Below the pieces are notes generated by a model. The model was not told the origin of the DNA. It did not search any database and worked only from the letters and a program-made list of their open reading frames with translations. The position numbers were made by a program, and so were the translations under genes. A stretch of 64,000 nt of DNA, taken from positions 4,340,001 to 4,404,000 of the forward strand of contig NZ_CP080998.1 in assembly GCF_019645835.1 (NCBI RefSeq). The letters are read 5' to 3'. Shown piece after piece: positions 55,775-64,000 of the stretch; position 1 is the first letter of the stretch; every line of letters starts with the position of its first letter. This DNA comes from Mycolicibacterium holsaticum DSM 44478 = JCM 12374 (lineage in GTDB: Bacteria; Actinomycetota; Actinomycetes; Mycobacteriales; Mycobacteriaceae).

Positions 55775-57025
55775 ATGAGCACGCCGACGATCGATGAGGC
55801 CGCCAAGGTACTGGCGGATCCGAAGGCCTACGCCGACGACGCACGGCTACACGCGGCGCTCACCCACCTGCGGGCCAACAACCCGGTGGCCTATGTCGAC
55901 AACCCGCCGTACCGGCCGTTCTGGGCGATCACCAAGCACGCCGACATCATGGACATCGAGCGCGACAACGAGCTGTGGCTGTCCGAGCCACGACCGCTGC
56001 TGGCCACCGCGGAGGCCGACGACCTCGCCAAGGCGCAGCTCGAGGCCGGCATGGGACTGCGCACGCTGATCCACATGGACGATCCGCACCATCGCAAGGT
56101 CCGGGCCATCGGCGCAGACTGGTTCCGTCCCAAGGCGATGCGTGACCTGAAGGTCCGCGTGGACGAGCTCGCCAAGCGCTACGTCGACAAGATGCGCGAC
56201 ATCGGCCCGGAATGCGACTTCGTCAACGATATCGCGGCGCATTACCCGCTGTACGTGATCATGTCGCTGCTCGGACTGCCCGAGGAGGACTTTCCCCGCA
56301 TGCTCCGCCTCACCCAGGAGCTGTTCGGCGGCGACGAGGACGAGTACAAACGCGGCACCACCCCCGAAGAGCAGATGCAGGTGCTGATGGACTTCTTCGA
56401 CTACTTCAGGAAGTTGACGGAGTCACGCCGGGCGAACCCCACCGACGATCTGGCCTCGGCGATCGCCAACGGCCGCGTCGACGGGGAACTGCTCTCCGAC
56501 GTCGACTGCCTGTCCTACTACGTGATCGTGGCCACAGCCGGGCACGACACCACCAGCCATGCCATGTCCGGTGGGCTACAGGCGCTGATCGAGAACCCCG
56601 ATCAGCTCGCCCGGCTGAAGGCCAACCCGGAGCTGATGGGCACCGCGGTGGAGGAGATGATCCGCTGGACCACCCCGGTCAAGGAGTTCATGCGCACCGC
56701 CGCAGCCGACACCGAGGTGCGTGGTGTGCCGATCGCCGAAGGCGAATCGGTATATCTGGCATACGTTTCCGGTAACCGGGATGAAGAGGTCTTCGACGAA
56801 CCGTTCAAGTTCGACGTCGGGCGCGACCCCAACAAACACGTCGCGTTCGGCTACGGGGTGCACTTCTGTCTCGGTGCCGCGCTGGCCCGGATGGAGATCA
56901 ACAGCCTGTTCACCGAACTGCTCCCCCGCCTGGACTCGATCGAGTTGGCCGGTGAGCCGCAGCTGACGTCGACGGTGTTCGTCGGGGGGCTCAAGCGCCT
57001 GCCGGTCCGCTACTCGCTGCGCTGA
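55775..57025 (+). CDS. Cytochrome P450
   Basis: Protein of 416 aa. It has the I-helix AGHDTT (255-260), the ExxR pair E294/R297, and the haem loop FGYGVHFCLG with ligand C365. The start at 55775 has AAGGAG nearby and gives a typical soluble bacterial class I enzyme needing ferredoxin and reductase, which are not adjacent. It resembles mycobacterial steroid/fatty-acid P450s in general layout; no CYP number is assigned. It converges with mftG. Confidence 0.92.
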   Translation: MSTPTIDEAAKVLADPKAYADDARLHAALTHLRANNPVAYVDNPPYRPFWAITKHADIMDIERDNELWLSEPRPLLATAEADDLAKAQLEAGMGLRTLIHMDDPHHRKVRAIGADWFRPKAMRDLKVRVDELAKRYVDKMRDIGPECDFVNDIAAHYPLYVIMSLLGLPEEDFPRMLRLTQELFGGDEDEYKRGTTPEEQMQVLMDFFDYFRKLTESRRANPTDDLASAIANGRVDGELLSDVDCLSYYVIVATAGHDTTSHAMSGGLQALIENPDQLARLKANPELMGTAVEEMIRWTTPVKEFMRTAAADTEVRGVPIAEGESVYLAYVSGNRDEEVFDEPFKFDVGRDPNKHVAFGYGVHFCLGAALARMEINSLFTELLPRLDSIELAGEPQLTSTVFVGGLKRLPVRYSLR

Positions 57026-57052
57026 GCGGACGCCTTCGTCGGCGCGCAGAAA

Positions 57053-58486
57053 TCAGCCCGCGACGAAATCCGCGGCGCGGTGACCGATCATCACGATCGT
57101 GGCGTGCGGGCCCCGGCTGGTGATCGCCGGTAGCACGGACCCGTCGATCACCCACAACCCGTCGATGCCGCGTACTCGGCATCGGGTGTCGACGACGGCC
57201 GCTGGGTCGTCGTCGGCACCCATCGGCGCCGTTCCGCACAGGTGCTGCGACGTCGACCACGACACCGTGCCGATATCTGTTGTGGTGCGCACCAATTCGC
57301 GGGCCAGCCCGGTGCCCTCCTGTAGCTGGGCGACATCGTCGGGTTCGCTGTCGTAGCGATGTTCGATGACCGGCGGCACCGCGGGGTCCGACGATGCCAC
57401 GGTGACCCGGCCGCGCGACCGTGGCCGCATCAACGTCACCCCGATGTGCGGCCGGTCGGCGGGGTCATCTCGACGTCCACTCACCATGGCGCCGAAACCG
57501 GCTGTGTACGGCCTGATCTCAAGACCATCGGCGGTGGTGAGGACGGCCTCCAGCGGGGGCACGCCCCGGCTGACCGACCAATCGACGGGCAGCACCCACT
57601 CCGGGTGATCGGTGGTCGCCACGCCGACCGGCAGCGCGGCGTGCACCGGGATCCCCGCGGCGCGCAGCGCGGTCTCCGGCCCGACGCCCGACAGCATGAG
57701 CAAATGCGCCGAGCCGATCGCACCGGAGCACAGCGCGATTCGATCCGCGGTCAGCTCGACGGCACCATTCGGCCCGACGCAGTCCACCCCGACTGCGCGG
57801 GCCCGGTCGATCCGGATGCGCCCCGCCCGGTGATTGGTCAGCAGGGTCAGGTTCGCCCGGCCCATCGCAGGCTGCAGAAATGCCCCACCGGGGCCTACCC
57901 GGGTGCCGCGCTCGATGTTCAGCGGCACCGCACCGACACCGCCCGGAAGCGCGCTGTCGGCTGTCGACCCGTTGAGATCCGGTATCCACCGGTACCCGGC
58001 ACCGGTGGCCGCCTCGACGAACGACGCTGTGCATCCATGGAACTCGGTGACTCGGCGCACCGAGATGGGGCCGCTCGAGCCGTGTATCGGGGTATCGAAA
58101 TCGAGGTCGGTCTCGATCGCCCGAAAGTGTGGAAGCACGTCATCCCATGTCCAGCCAGGTAGCCCCCAGCCGTCGAAGTCCGTCGGCAGCCCCCGGCAGA
58201 AGTAGCCGCCGTTGACGGCCCCCGATCCTCCGACCACCGCACCGCGCATGATCTGCGCGTGGCGTCGTGGCGACGTCGTCAGCGTCGTGGGATACCTGCT
58301 CACCACCGAACTGGCCGCGCCGATCGGCAGCCGGAGCCCGTCGCTGATCTGGATGAGCACCTGCGGGTCGGAGGGACCGGGTCCCGCCTCGACGACGGTA
58401 ACCCGACAACCTGGATCAGCTGAAAGACGTTCGGCTAAGACGGATCCGGCGCTTCCCGCACCGACAATCAGTACGTCGCTGTGCAA
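57053..58486 (-). CDS. mftG: MftG, GMC oxidoreductase of the mycofactocin system
   Basis: Protein of 477 aa with the GMC FAD motif VLIVGAGSAGSVLAERL and the second signature VVGGSGAVNGGYFCRG. The C-terminal HLCGTAPMG holds the active-site His. In mycobacteria MftG reoxidises reduced mycofactocin and links it to respiration. It is the last gene of the mft operon, 9 bp after mftF; Rv0697 position. Confidence 0.92.
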   Translation of the reverse strand: MHSDVLIVGAGSAGSVLAERLSADPGCRVTVVEAGPGPSDPQVLIQISDGLRLPIGAASSVVSRYPTTLTTSPRRHAQIMRGAVVGGSGAVNGGYFCRGLPTDFDGWGLPGWTWDDVLPHFRAIETDLDFDTPIHGSSGPISVRRVTEFHGCTASFVEAATGAGYRWIPDLNGSTADSALPGGVGAVPLNIERGTRVGPGGAFLQPAMGRANLTLLTNHRAGRIRIDRARAVGVDCVGPNGAVELTADRIALCSGAIGSAHLLMLSGVGPETALRAAGIPVHAALPVGVATTDHPEWVLPVDWSVSRGVPPLEAVLTTADGLEIRPYTAGFGAMVSGRRDDPADRPHIGVTLMRPRSRGRVTVASSDPAVPPVIEHRYDSEPDDVAQLQEGTGLARELVRTTTDIGTVSWSTSQHLCGTAPMGADDDPAAVVDTRCRVRGIDGLWVIDGSVLPAITSRGPHATIVMIGHRAADFVAG

Positions 58487-58495
58487 GGCGATGCT

Positions 58496-59908
58496 TCAGG
58501 TCCTGATCTGGGGCTTGAGCGCACCGAGATGGCGTTCGCGGACGACGCCGGCCCACAGACCCGTCCCGTAGGCGATATCGTCCAGTCGTTTGAGCAGCAG
58601 GTAGCTGAACAGACCGATGGGTTTGGTGTCTTCATTGGCCTTGGCGTTGCGGCTGACCCAGTCCACCACCCCGTCGACGACCGCCGCCACCAACACCACC
58701 TGCCGACACCGCCGCGACATCAAAGCGGTGATGAGCGCGATCGGCCAGTAGTGCCGACAGATGGCCGAGGCGAGTTGCAGCGCTGCCGACCACAAGCCGT
58801 GGGCGGCCACCACCGCGACTTCCTTGGGTTCGGTCTCCACGGTGGACAGGGACTTGGCGATCCGGCGTCCGGTGATCGTCGCGACAACCATCGACGCCAG
58901 GTAGCCGAAGCCCGAGCCCATCACCAGCAGCATCCACACCACCAGCGTCCACCCCGAGATCACCAGCGGAGCCGTCTTGCCGGGGTGACGGACCGCCAGC
59001 GGCGCAGCAGCCGAACCGTAGAAAGACTTGCGCGAGAACCACTCTCGGATTTGGGTGCGGTGATCGTGGGCGACCAGCGCGACAGGCTCGTAGCGCAGTC
59101 GGGCACCCACCTCGATCATCCGCCAACACAGGTCGACGTCTTCGCCGGACCGAAGCGTCTCGTCGAACCCGCCGACCTGCTTGAGCACCGAACGGCGGCA
59201 GATGATCGCGGCGCTGGGCACATACGACACCGTCCCGTACGGCACCACCGGGGCCTCACGCATCCCGAGGTCGAGCGAGGAGCGCACGGCCTCGTAGCGG
59301 GCAACGGTGTTCGCGGGCTCGCGTAGGCCGACGATCCGCGGGGCCACCAGTGCGACGGCCGGGTCGCAGAAGTGTCCGAGCAGGGCCTCCAACCATCCGC
59401 GCCGCGGGACCACGTCGGAGTCCAGGAAGGCCACGTAGTCGGTCTCCGACGCCGCCATGCCGGTGTTGCGCGCTGCCGCGGGCCCCTTGCTGCGCTCGTG
59501 ACGCAGCACCTGGACATCGCAGTGCATCTCCGCGAAGTCGGTCTGCTGCACCGGAACCGTCGAGCCGTCGTCCACCACGATGACCCGCAGCCCGCGCAGC
59601 GACGCGATCAAACGGTGCAGTCCAGATGCGTTGTTGCGTACGGGAATAACGATGGTCACGTCCCGGTGCGACGGGCCGGTGGCGGGCCGCGGGTGCGCGA
59701 CAGTGGCATCGAGCAGGGTGCGCGCCAACTGGGCGCTGACGGCGTCGTGCACTTCGAGACGGCCGCCGCTGATCATGGTCTGCGCGGCAGGCGCCAGGCG
59801 CAGCAGCCGAGTGGGCGATCCGCCGAGCAGCGCCGAGCCCTCACCGAGCACCTTCACCCGGCGATCCACCTGGATCGCGAAGCCGTCCGGCAGCCGTGGT
59901 CCGGTCAT
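58496..59908 (-). CDS. mftF: MftF, mycofactocin glycosyltransferase
   Basis: Protein of 470 aa. The start at 59908 is set by the ATGA overlap with mftE. A GT2 domain ([46 protein letters not shown]) is followed by membrane helices. MftF adds a beta-1,4-linked oligoglucose chain to the cofactor. Confidence 0.93.
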   Translation of the reverse strand: MTGPRLPDGFAIQVDRRVKVLGEGSALLGGSPTRLLRLAPAAQTMISGGRLEVHDAVSAQLARTLLDATVAHPRPATGPSHRDVTIVIPVRNNASGLHRLIASLRGLRVIVVDDGSTVPVQQTDFAEMHCDVQVLRHERSKGPAAARNTGMAASETDYVAFLDSDVVPRRGWLEALLGHFCDPAVALVAPRIVGLREPANTVARYEAVRSSLDLGMREAPVVPYGTVSYVPSAAIICRRSVLKQVGGFDETLRSGEDVDLCWRMIEVGARLRYEPVALVAHDHRTQIREWFSRKSFYGSAAAPLAVRHPGKTAPLVISGWTLVVWMLLVMGSGFGYLASMVVATITGRRIAKSLSTVETEPKEVAVVAAHGLWSAALQLASAICRHYWPIALITALMSRRCRQVVLVAAVVDGVVDWVSRNAKANEDTKPIGLFSYLLLKRLDDIAYGTGLWAGVVRERHLGALKPQIRT

Positions 59909-60648
59909 CCCAACATCCCGTCCGGGCCCGGCGCCCATCGGGTGATCCGGTGCAAGCAGCCGTCGACCATGCCGGCGAAGAGGTGCGCACCCTCCTGCGC
60001 GGTCGCGGTGGTGGGGTCGCCGAGCACGCCGATCTTGCTCACCGCGGCCACGCCGCCGCGCCGCAACTCGGGCATGAGCTCGACCAGCGGCGCCCGGTTG
60101 CCGGGCACGCGTTCGTCGAGCCAGACATCCTTTGGTGAAATATGTAGCAATACTGATGTTTCGGTGTGCCCGGCGTGCGCGTCGGCGTTCACCACGCTGC
60201 ACGAGCACCAAGCCGCGTCCCGGCCTTCGTCCCGAAGCAGAGCCGTGGCGGCGGCCAGGGCTTCCACGTTTCCACCGTGGCCATTGACGAAGACGACACG
60301 CGATGCCCACCGCGAGGCCGACCGGCCGAACTCCAGCAGCAAGAGGCGCAACGCGGAGGTCCCGATCGAGATGGTGCCGCTGAACCCTTCGTGCTCGCCG
60401 CTGGCGCCGTACCCGATCGCGGGCGCGACCATCCAATTCGATTCATCTCGGTCGGCCAGAGCCTGCCCGACGGCGTTAGCGACCGCGGTAGCGATGCGGG
60501 TGTCGGTGTCCAGCGGCAGGTGCGGTCCGTGTTGTTCGGTCGAGCCGACCGGCACGATCAATGCTGATGACACGCTGTGCAGCTGCCTCGACGTCGAGTT
60601 ACCAAGCTCGCGGAGAGAAGCCACCCGCCGATGGTAGGCCGAATTCAC
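59905..60648 (-). CDS. mftE: MftE, creatininase-family mycofactocin peptidase
   Basis: Protein of 247 aa. Metal-binding residues are in [24 protein letters not shown] and NGHGGNVEA. It cuts the modified C-terminal Val-Tyr dipeptide from MftA. GTG start at 60648. A 123-bp gap, AT-rich near 60680-60700, separates it from mftD and could hold an internal promoter. Confidence 0.93.
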   Translation of the reverse strand: MNSAYHRRVASLRELGNSTSRQLHSVSSALIVPVGSTEQHGPHLPLDTDTRIATAVANAVGQALADRDESNWMVAPAIGYGASGEHEGFSGTISIGTSALRLLLLEFGRSASRWASRVVFVNGHGGNVEALAAATALLRDEGRDAAWCSCSVVNADAHAGHTETSVLLHISPKDVWLDERVPGNRAPLVELMPELRRGGVAAVSKIGVLGDPTTATAQEGAHLFAGMVDGCLHRITRWAPGPDGMLG

Positions 60649-60771
60649 CTGTCGTGCGCCAATTGTTGGTGCATGCGTAGCAATTGATTTTCCAAAATTA
60701 TCGCCGACGACACCGAGCGAACCACGTCCGTCCCCTGCGCCACGCCTGTACCAGAATGGGCGGTGCCGGCC

Positions 60772-61965
60772 TCAGGCCGTCGGGTCGCCCGGCACACCGA
60801 GCGCCCGAGCGAAGCCCGGCGGGACAAGAACGTGTTCAGGGGCCAGATCGTGCACCGAGCCCAGACCGAGGCCCCTTAGCGCCGAGTCGACGCCCCCGGA
60901 GAGGACGTCGAGGACGTTCTCCACACCGGCCTGTCCGTTGGCGGCCAGGCCCCACAGGTACGCGCGCCCGATCATGACCGCGCGCGCTCCGAGCGCCACC
61001 GCCTTGACCACATCGCTGCCGCGCCGGACGCCGCCGTCGAGCAACACCTCGATCTGATCGCCGACCGCATCGGCGATCGCGGGCAGCGCCCGGATCGACG
61101 CCGGCGTCCCGTCCAGGTTGTTGCCTCCGTGGTTGGACACCGAGATCGCCGAAACCCCGGCGTCCACAGCCTGTTTGGCATCGTCGACCCGCATCACGCC
61201 CTTCAGCATGAACGGCCCGCCCCACAGTTCACGCAGCCAGGCGATGTCGGCCCAGGTCGGAGGTGGCGTACCCATCCACTCGCCGTACGCGGCGAAGAAC
61301 GGCGGCCCCGGTTCCCCGCGTCCGGCCTGGTTGGGTACCCGCAGGTTGGGCGGACGCATGGTCTTTGCCCACTGCAGGAACCAGCGCGGCCGCACCAGGC
61401 CTTCAGGCATCATCCGAACCGTGGTGCGCAGGTCCATCTGTTCGGGGATCTTGGGGCTCCCCCAGTCGCGCCCGTGCGAGAAGCTCCAGTCGGTCGTGAC
61501 GATCAGGCCGACGGCACCGGCCGCGCGGGCACGTTCCACCCGGGCCGCGATCGCGTCGCGGTCACCCAGCCAGTACACCTGGAAAAAGGTCTTCGGGTTG
61601 GCCGCGACGACCTCTTCGATCGGCTTGCTGGCGAATGACGACAGACCCATCGCGGTGCCCCGGGCTGCGGCCGCCCGCGCGACGGCGAGTTCCCCGTCGG
61701 GATGGACTGCCTGCACGCCCGTCGGCGAGATCACGACTGGCAGCGAAATGTCCTGTCCCATCACGGTAGTCGCGAGATCACGTTTTTCGAGCGCGCCGAT
61801 CACGTGCGGCGCGAACCCCAGCTCGGCGAATGCGTCGACGTTCTCAGCGACCGTCTGGCCTCTCTCGCTAGCGGCGATCAGCGCGGCGTAGACCGACTTG
61901 GGCAGCCGCTTCTTGGCCCGCTGCTGGGCGATCGCGACGGTTTCGAACCAGGTATCTCGGGCCAT
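60772..61965 (-). CDS. mftD: MftD, FMN-dependent dehydrogenase (2-hydroxyacid oxidase family)
   Basis: Protein of 397 aa; start at 61965 follows mftC by 2 bp. The family catalytic His and FMN-phosphate region are SNHGGNNLDGTP and LLDGGVRRGSDVVKA. It oxidatively deaminates the released dipeptide intermediate to give premycofactocin, the redox-active core. Confidence 0.94.
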   Translation of the reverse strand: MARDTWFETVAIAQQRAKKRLPKSVYAALIAASERGQTVAENVDAFAELGFAPHVIGALEKRDLATTVMGQDISLPVVISPTGVQAVHPDGELAVARAAAARGTAMGLSSFASKPIEEVVAANPKTFFQVYWLGDRDAIAARVERARAAGAVGLIVTTDWSFSHGRDWGSPKIPEQMDLRTTVRMMPEGLVRPRWFLQWAKTMRPPNLRVPNQAGRGEPGPPFFAAYGEWMGTPPPTWADIAWLRELWGGPFMLKGVMRVDDAKQAVDAGVSAISVSNHGGNNLDGTPASIRALPAIADAVGDQIEVLLDGGVRRGSDVVKAVALGARAVMIGRAYLWGLAANGQAGVENVLDVLSGGVDSALRGLGLGSVHDLAPEHVLVPPGFARALGVPGDPTA

Positions 61966-61967
61966 CT

Positions 61968-63173
61968 CTACACCGGGCTTTCGTTGCACAGCCGCGCCGG
62001 AGGCTTGGTCAGCAGCTTGAGCATGACCGGCTGACTGCGGGAGTGGTCTTGGCTGGGCCGCGGCTTGACACGGTCACGTGCCAGTGCCGGCGCGCCGTAA
62101 CCCTCGACGCACTCCGGATCCGGGCCGTCCAACGGCAGACCGGTGAAGAATTTCGCGGCCATGCAGCCGCCGCGGCAGCTGTCGTAGTGGTCGCAGCTGC
62201 CGCACGCGCCCGCCGACTGCGGTTCGCGAAGCTCCCGAAACAGCGGTGCGTTCTTCCACACATTCTGAAATCCGGTGCCGAAACCACTATCGCGCAACAC
62301 GTTTCCTGCGAGGAACCGGTCGTGGATGGCGAACGGGCAGGCGTAGACGTCGCCGATCGGGTCGATGAGGCACACCACGCGACCGGCGCCGCACAGGTTG
62401 AGACCGGCCAGCGCACCGGGTTCGCCCAGCCCCGAAAGGTGGAAGAAGGAGTCCCCGGTCAGCACGCGGTCCCCCTTGGCCACCAGCCAGTCGTAGAGCT
62501 GGACCTGCTGTTCGGCGGTCGGGTGCAATTCGTCCCACACGTCGGCGCCGCGCCCGGAGGGACGCAGCCGGGTGATCCGCAGCGTTGCCCCGTAGTGCGC
62601 TGCCAGAGCGGCGAATTCGTCGAGCTGGTCGACGTTGTGGCGGGTGACGACGACGGAGATCTTGGCGTCCTTGAACCCGGCGTCAGCCAGGTTCTGCAGG
62701 GCCCTGGTCGCCATCGCAAACGAGCCCGCGCCGCGGATGGCGTCGTTGACCTCCGCGGTTGCCCCGTCGAGGGAGATCTGCACGTCGACGTAGTCGCTGG
62801 CGGCCAGCCGGGTCGCCACCTCGGGGGTGATGCGCACGCCGTTGGTGGAGAACTTCACGCCCACGTGGTGCTCGGTGGCGTAGTCGACGAGTTCCCAGAA
62901 GTCCGGGCGCACAGTCGGTTCCCCGCCACCGATGTTGACGTAGAACACCTGCATACGCATCAGCTCGTCGATGATGTCCTTGCACTGCTGGGTGGTCAGT
63001 TCGCGCGGATCACGCTTACCGGACGAGGACAGGCAGTGCGTGCAGGCGAGGTTACATGCGTAGGTGAGCTCCCAGGTCAAACAAATCGGTGCGTCCAGGC
63101 CGTGCTCGAACTGCTCGATCAGACGGGGAACGGGTTGTGGCGCCGGGGCAAGCGCCGAATCGGTTGGCGTCAT
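61968..63173 (-). CDS. mftC: MftC, radical SAM/SPASM maturase
   Basis: Protein of 401 aa. The radical SAM cluster motif is C40-x3-C44-x2-C47 (ELTYACNLACTHCLS). The C-terminal SPASM domain has cysteines in NLCGAGRVVC, VYACPF, ACGSCDHYDSCRGGC and PECVEG for two more Fe-S clusters. It decarboxylates the terminal Tyr of MftA and forms a C-C bond with the adjoining Val. Overlaps mftB by ATGA. Confidence 0.96.
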   Translation of the reverse strand: MTPTDSALAPAPQPVPRLIEQFEHGLDAPICLTWELTYACNLACTHCLSSSGKRDPRELTTQQCKDIIDELMRMQVFYVNIGGGEPTVRPDFWELVDYATEHHVGVKFSTNGVRITPEVATRLAASDYVDVQISLDGATAEVNDAIRGAGSFAMATRALQNLADAGFKDAKISVVVTRHNVDQLDEFAALAAHYGATLRITRLRPSGRGADVWDELHPTAEQQVQLYDWLVAKGDRVLTGDSFFHLSGLGEPGALAGLNLCGAGRVVCLIDPIGDVYACPFAIHDRFLAGNVLRDSGFGTGFQNVWKNAPLFRELREPQSAGACGSCDHYDSCRGGCMAAKFFTGLPLDGPDPECVEGYGAPALARDRVKPRPSQDHSRSQPVMLKLLTKPPARLCNESPV

Positions 63174-63457
63174 TGGGGCACCAGCATTTTCGATTGGACA
63201 AGCACACCGAGTGCCTGCAGGTACGGAGCCTGTTGCGCATCGTCGACACCGGCGGCGCGACAGGCGGATCGGGCATCGGGATGATCGCCGAGCGTGTTGA
63301 CCACCTCGACGATGGTCCGGTTCTTCAGGAACGACAGCTTGCGCGTGCCGAAGTGGTACAACAGCGCCCCGAACGGCTCGGGCCGCACCGCCACCTGGTG
63401 GTGCAGCCGCCAGCCACGTTCAGGGTCGAATGCGGTGTCCGCGGAAGACACCGCCAT
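63170..63457 (-). CDS. mftB: MftB, RiPP-recognition chaperone
   Basis: Protein of 95 aa (PqqD/RRE-like fold) with [19 protein letters not shown], the typical MftB segment. It binds MftA and presents it to MftC. ATG at 63457 is used; a GTG at 63469 in frame is possible and would leave 2 bp after mftA. The much longer open frame upstream runs through mftA and is not real. Confidence 0.92.
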   Translation of the reverse strand: MAVSSADTAFDPERGWRLHHQVAVRPEPFGALLYHFGTRKLSFLKNRTIVEVVNTLGDHPDARSACRAAGVDDAQQAPYLQALGVLVQSKMLVPQ

Positions 63458-63471
63458 CGGCGAAGCCACGG

Positions 63472-63564
63472 TCAGTAGACCCCGCACATCCCGTCGATCG
63501 ACACCTCTTCGACCAGGGTCTCGGTCACCAGTTCGACGTCCTCGACCTGCTGATTCGGTTCCAT
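63472..63564 (-). CDS. mftA: MftA, mycofactocin precursor peptide
   Basis: Peptide of 30 aa found by reading upstream of mftB. It begins MEPNQQVED and ends with the diagnostic core [10 protein letters not shown]; the last two residues, Val-Tyr, become the cofactor. An AAAGGTGG Shine-Dalgarno lies before the ATG. It is too short for ordinary gene-length cut-offs. Confidence 0.95.
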   Translation of the reverse strand: MEPNQQVEDVELVTETLVEEVSIDGMCGVY

Positions 63565-63590
63565 TGGGAGCCACCTTTCGTGTCACGGTT

Positions 63591-63635
63591 CTCGACAATT
63601 GTGATCGAGGTCGCAATAATATGGCATCGAGTGCC
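63591..63635. promoter_or_regulatory. mftA/mftR divergent promoter region with inverted repeats
   Basis: Two inverted repeats, CTCGA-N9-TCGAG (63591-63609) and GGCA-N5-TGCC (63623-63635), flank an AT-rich block. TATTAT on the minus strand (63616-63621) and TAATAT on the plus strand (63617-63622) are nearly overlapping -10 candidates for mftA and mftR. The repeats are candidate MftR sites; in M. smegmatis MftR responds to long-chain acyl-CoAs. Confidence 0.45.
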
Positions 63636-63656
63636 GTAATGAAAGGTGGGGGTCTG

Positions 63657-64000
63657 ATGAGTCCGGATTCCCCGCACCCGAGCCGCCCGCCGGGAGCCGT
63701 CGGGGTGCGCGTGGGGCGTCGGCGTTCCACGACCACCGACCACGTCAGCAACGTGGCCATCGACCTGTTCGCCGCGCGCGGATTCGACGGGGTCAGCGTC
63801 GACGACGTCGCCGAGGCGGCCGGCATCGCACGTCGCACGTTGTTTCGTTACTACCCCTCCAAGAACGCGCTGCCGTGGGGTGATTTCGACGCGCATCTGG
63901 ACCATCTGCGCGAACTGCTCGCCGACCTCGACCCGGCCGTGCCGATCGGTGAGGCGCTGCGCACCGCCCTCTTGGCGTTCAACACCTTCGACGAGGCCGA
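63657..64000 (+). CDS. mftR: MftR, TetR-family regulator of mycofactocin genes (3' end missing)
   Basis: The first 114 residues are in the window. The helix-turn-helix follows a basic N-terminal arm ([13 protein letters not shown]) and reads [24 protein letters not shown] at 63657 is chosen for the GGTGGGGG before it; in-frame ATGs at 63621 and 63639 are alternatives. It is divergent from mftA, the conserved arrangement (Rv0691c in M. tuberculosis). Confidence 0.9.
   Translation, partial: MSPDSPHPSRPPGAVGVRVGRRRSTTTDHVSNVAIDLFAARGFDGVSVDDVAEAAGIARRTLFRYYPSKNALPWGDFDAHLDHLRELLADLDPAVPIGEALRTALLAFNTFDEA

Noticed and set aside
60645..60827. 60-codon frame between mftE and mftD
   Set aside because: It overlaps the end of mftD, has no similarity to any family I know and weak initiation signals.

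Overview
The window looks like the chromosome of a mycobacterium, probably an environmental or fast-growing Mycolicibacterium-type species. It is GC-rich throughout. It carries a complete mycofactocin cluster, SigL/RslA, three mycobacterial TIGR00027-type methyltransferases and an LpqN-type lipoprotein. It also keeps the backbone order known from M. tuberculosis (mft, S10 operon, atsA/FGE, spc operon, sppA, fucA/serA2/xylB, secY-adk-map, sigL-rslA), read here from right to left. Names rest on motif reading and remembered family knowledge; no database search was run.

Layout. 1-6.2 kb: a truncated membrane gene with a palindromic operator, a molybdopterin oxidoreductase, a nitroreductase, a HAD-like protein, and a NarL-type response regulator coupled to a GAF histidine kinase. 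6.2-11.2 kb: a compact minus-strand cluster of MarR regulator, HisC-like aminotransferase, KAS III-like protein lacking the catalytic His, SRPBCC protein and ThDP enzyme, which looks like an uncharacterised small-molecule pathway. 11.2-15.3 kb: rslA, sigL (with a recognisable SigL-type promoter), map, adk, secY. 15.5-23.1 kb: three tandem methyltransferases, xylB, serA2, fucA, sppA. 23.2-27.5 kb: spc operon (rplN to rplO). 27.7-48.0 kb: about 20 kb lying between rplN and rpsQ. It holds a sulfatase/lipoprotein/FGE operon, a decayed DUF2306-like gene with a TetR regulator, a four-gene BcsB/BcsA-like glycan operon, an LLM monooxygenase, a sodium:solute symporter with a small membrane partner, and a five-gene soluble methane-monooxygenase-like system (smoXYBCZ). 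48.0-53.6 kb: S10 operon (rpsJ to rpsQ). 54.1-57.0 kb: a lipoprotein esterase and a P450. 57.0-64.0 kb: mycofactocin operon mftA-G with divergent mftR running off the window.

How the parts fit. The ribosomal super-operon is split, but each half appears to have its own signals. A T-tailed terminator follows rpsQ. A good -35/-10 pair precedes rplN, insulated by a hairpin that also occurs between map and the sigL promoter. The smo monooxygenase would oxidise short hydrocarbons to alcohols. Mycofactocin is a redox cofactor for alcohol oxidation in mycobacteria, so a metabolic link between the two systems is plausible but is inference. The best candidates for undescribed biology are the ThDP/KAS III cluster, the BcsB/BcsA-like operon, and the smo-transporter-LLM unit placed inside the ribosomal locus. 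I saw no tRNA, rRNA, CRISPR array or transposase.
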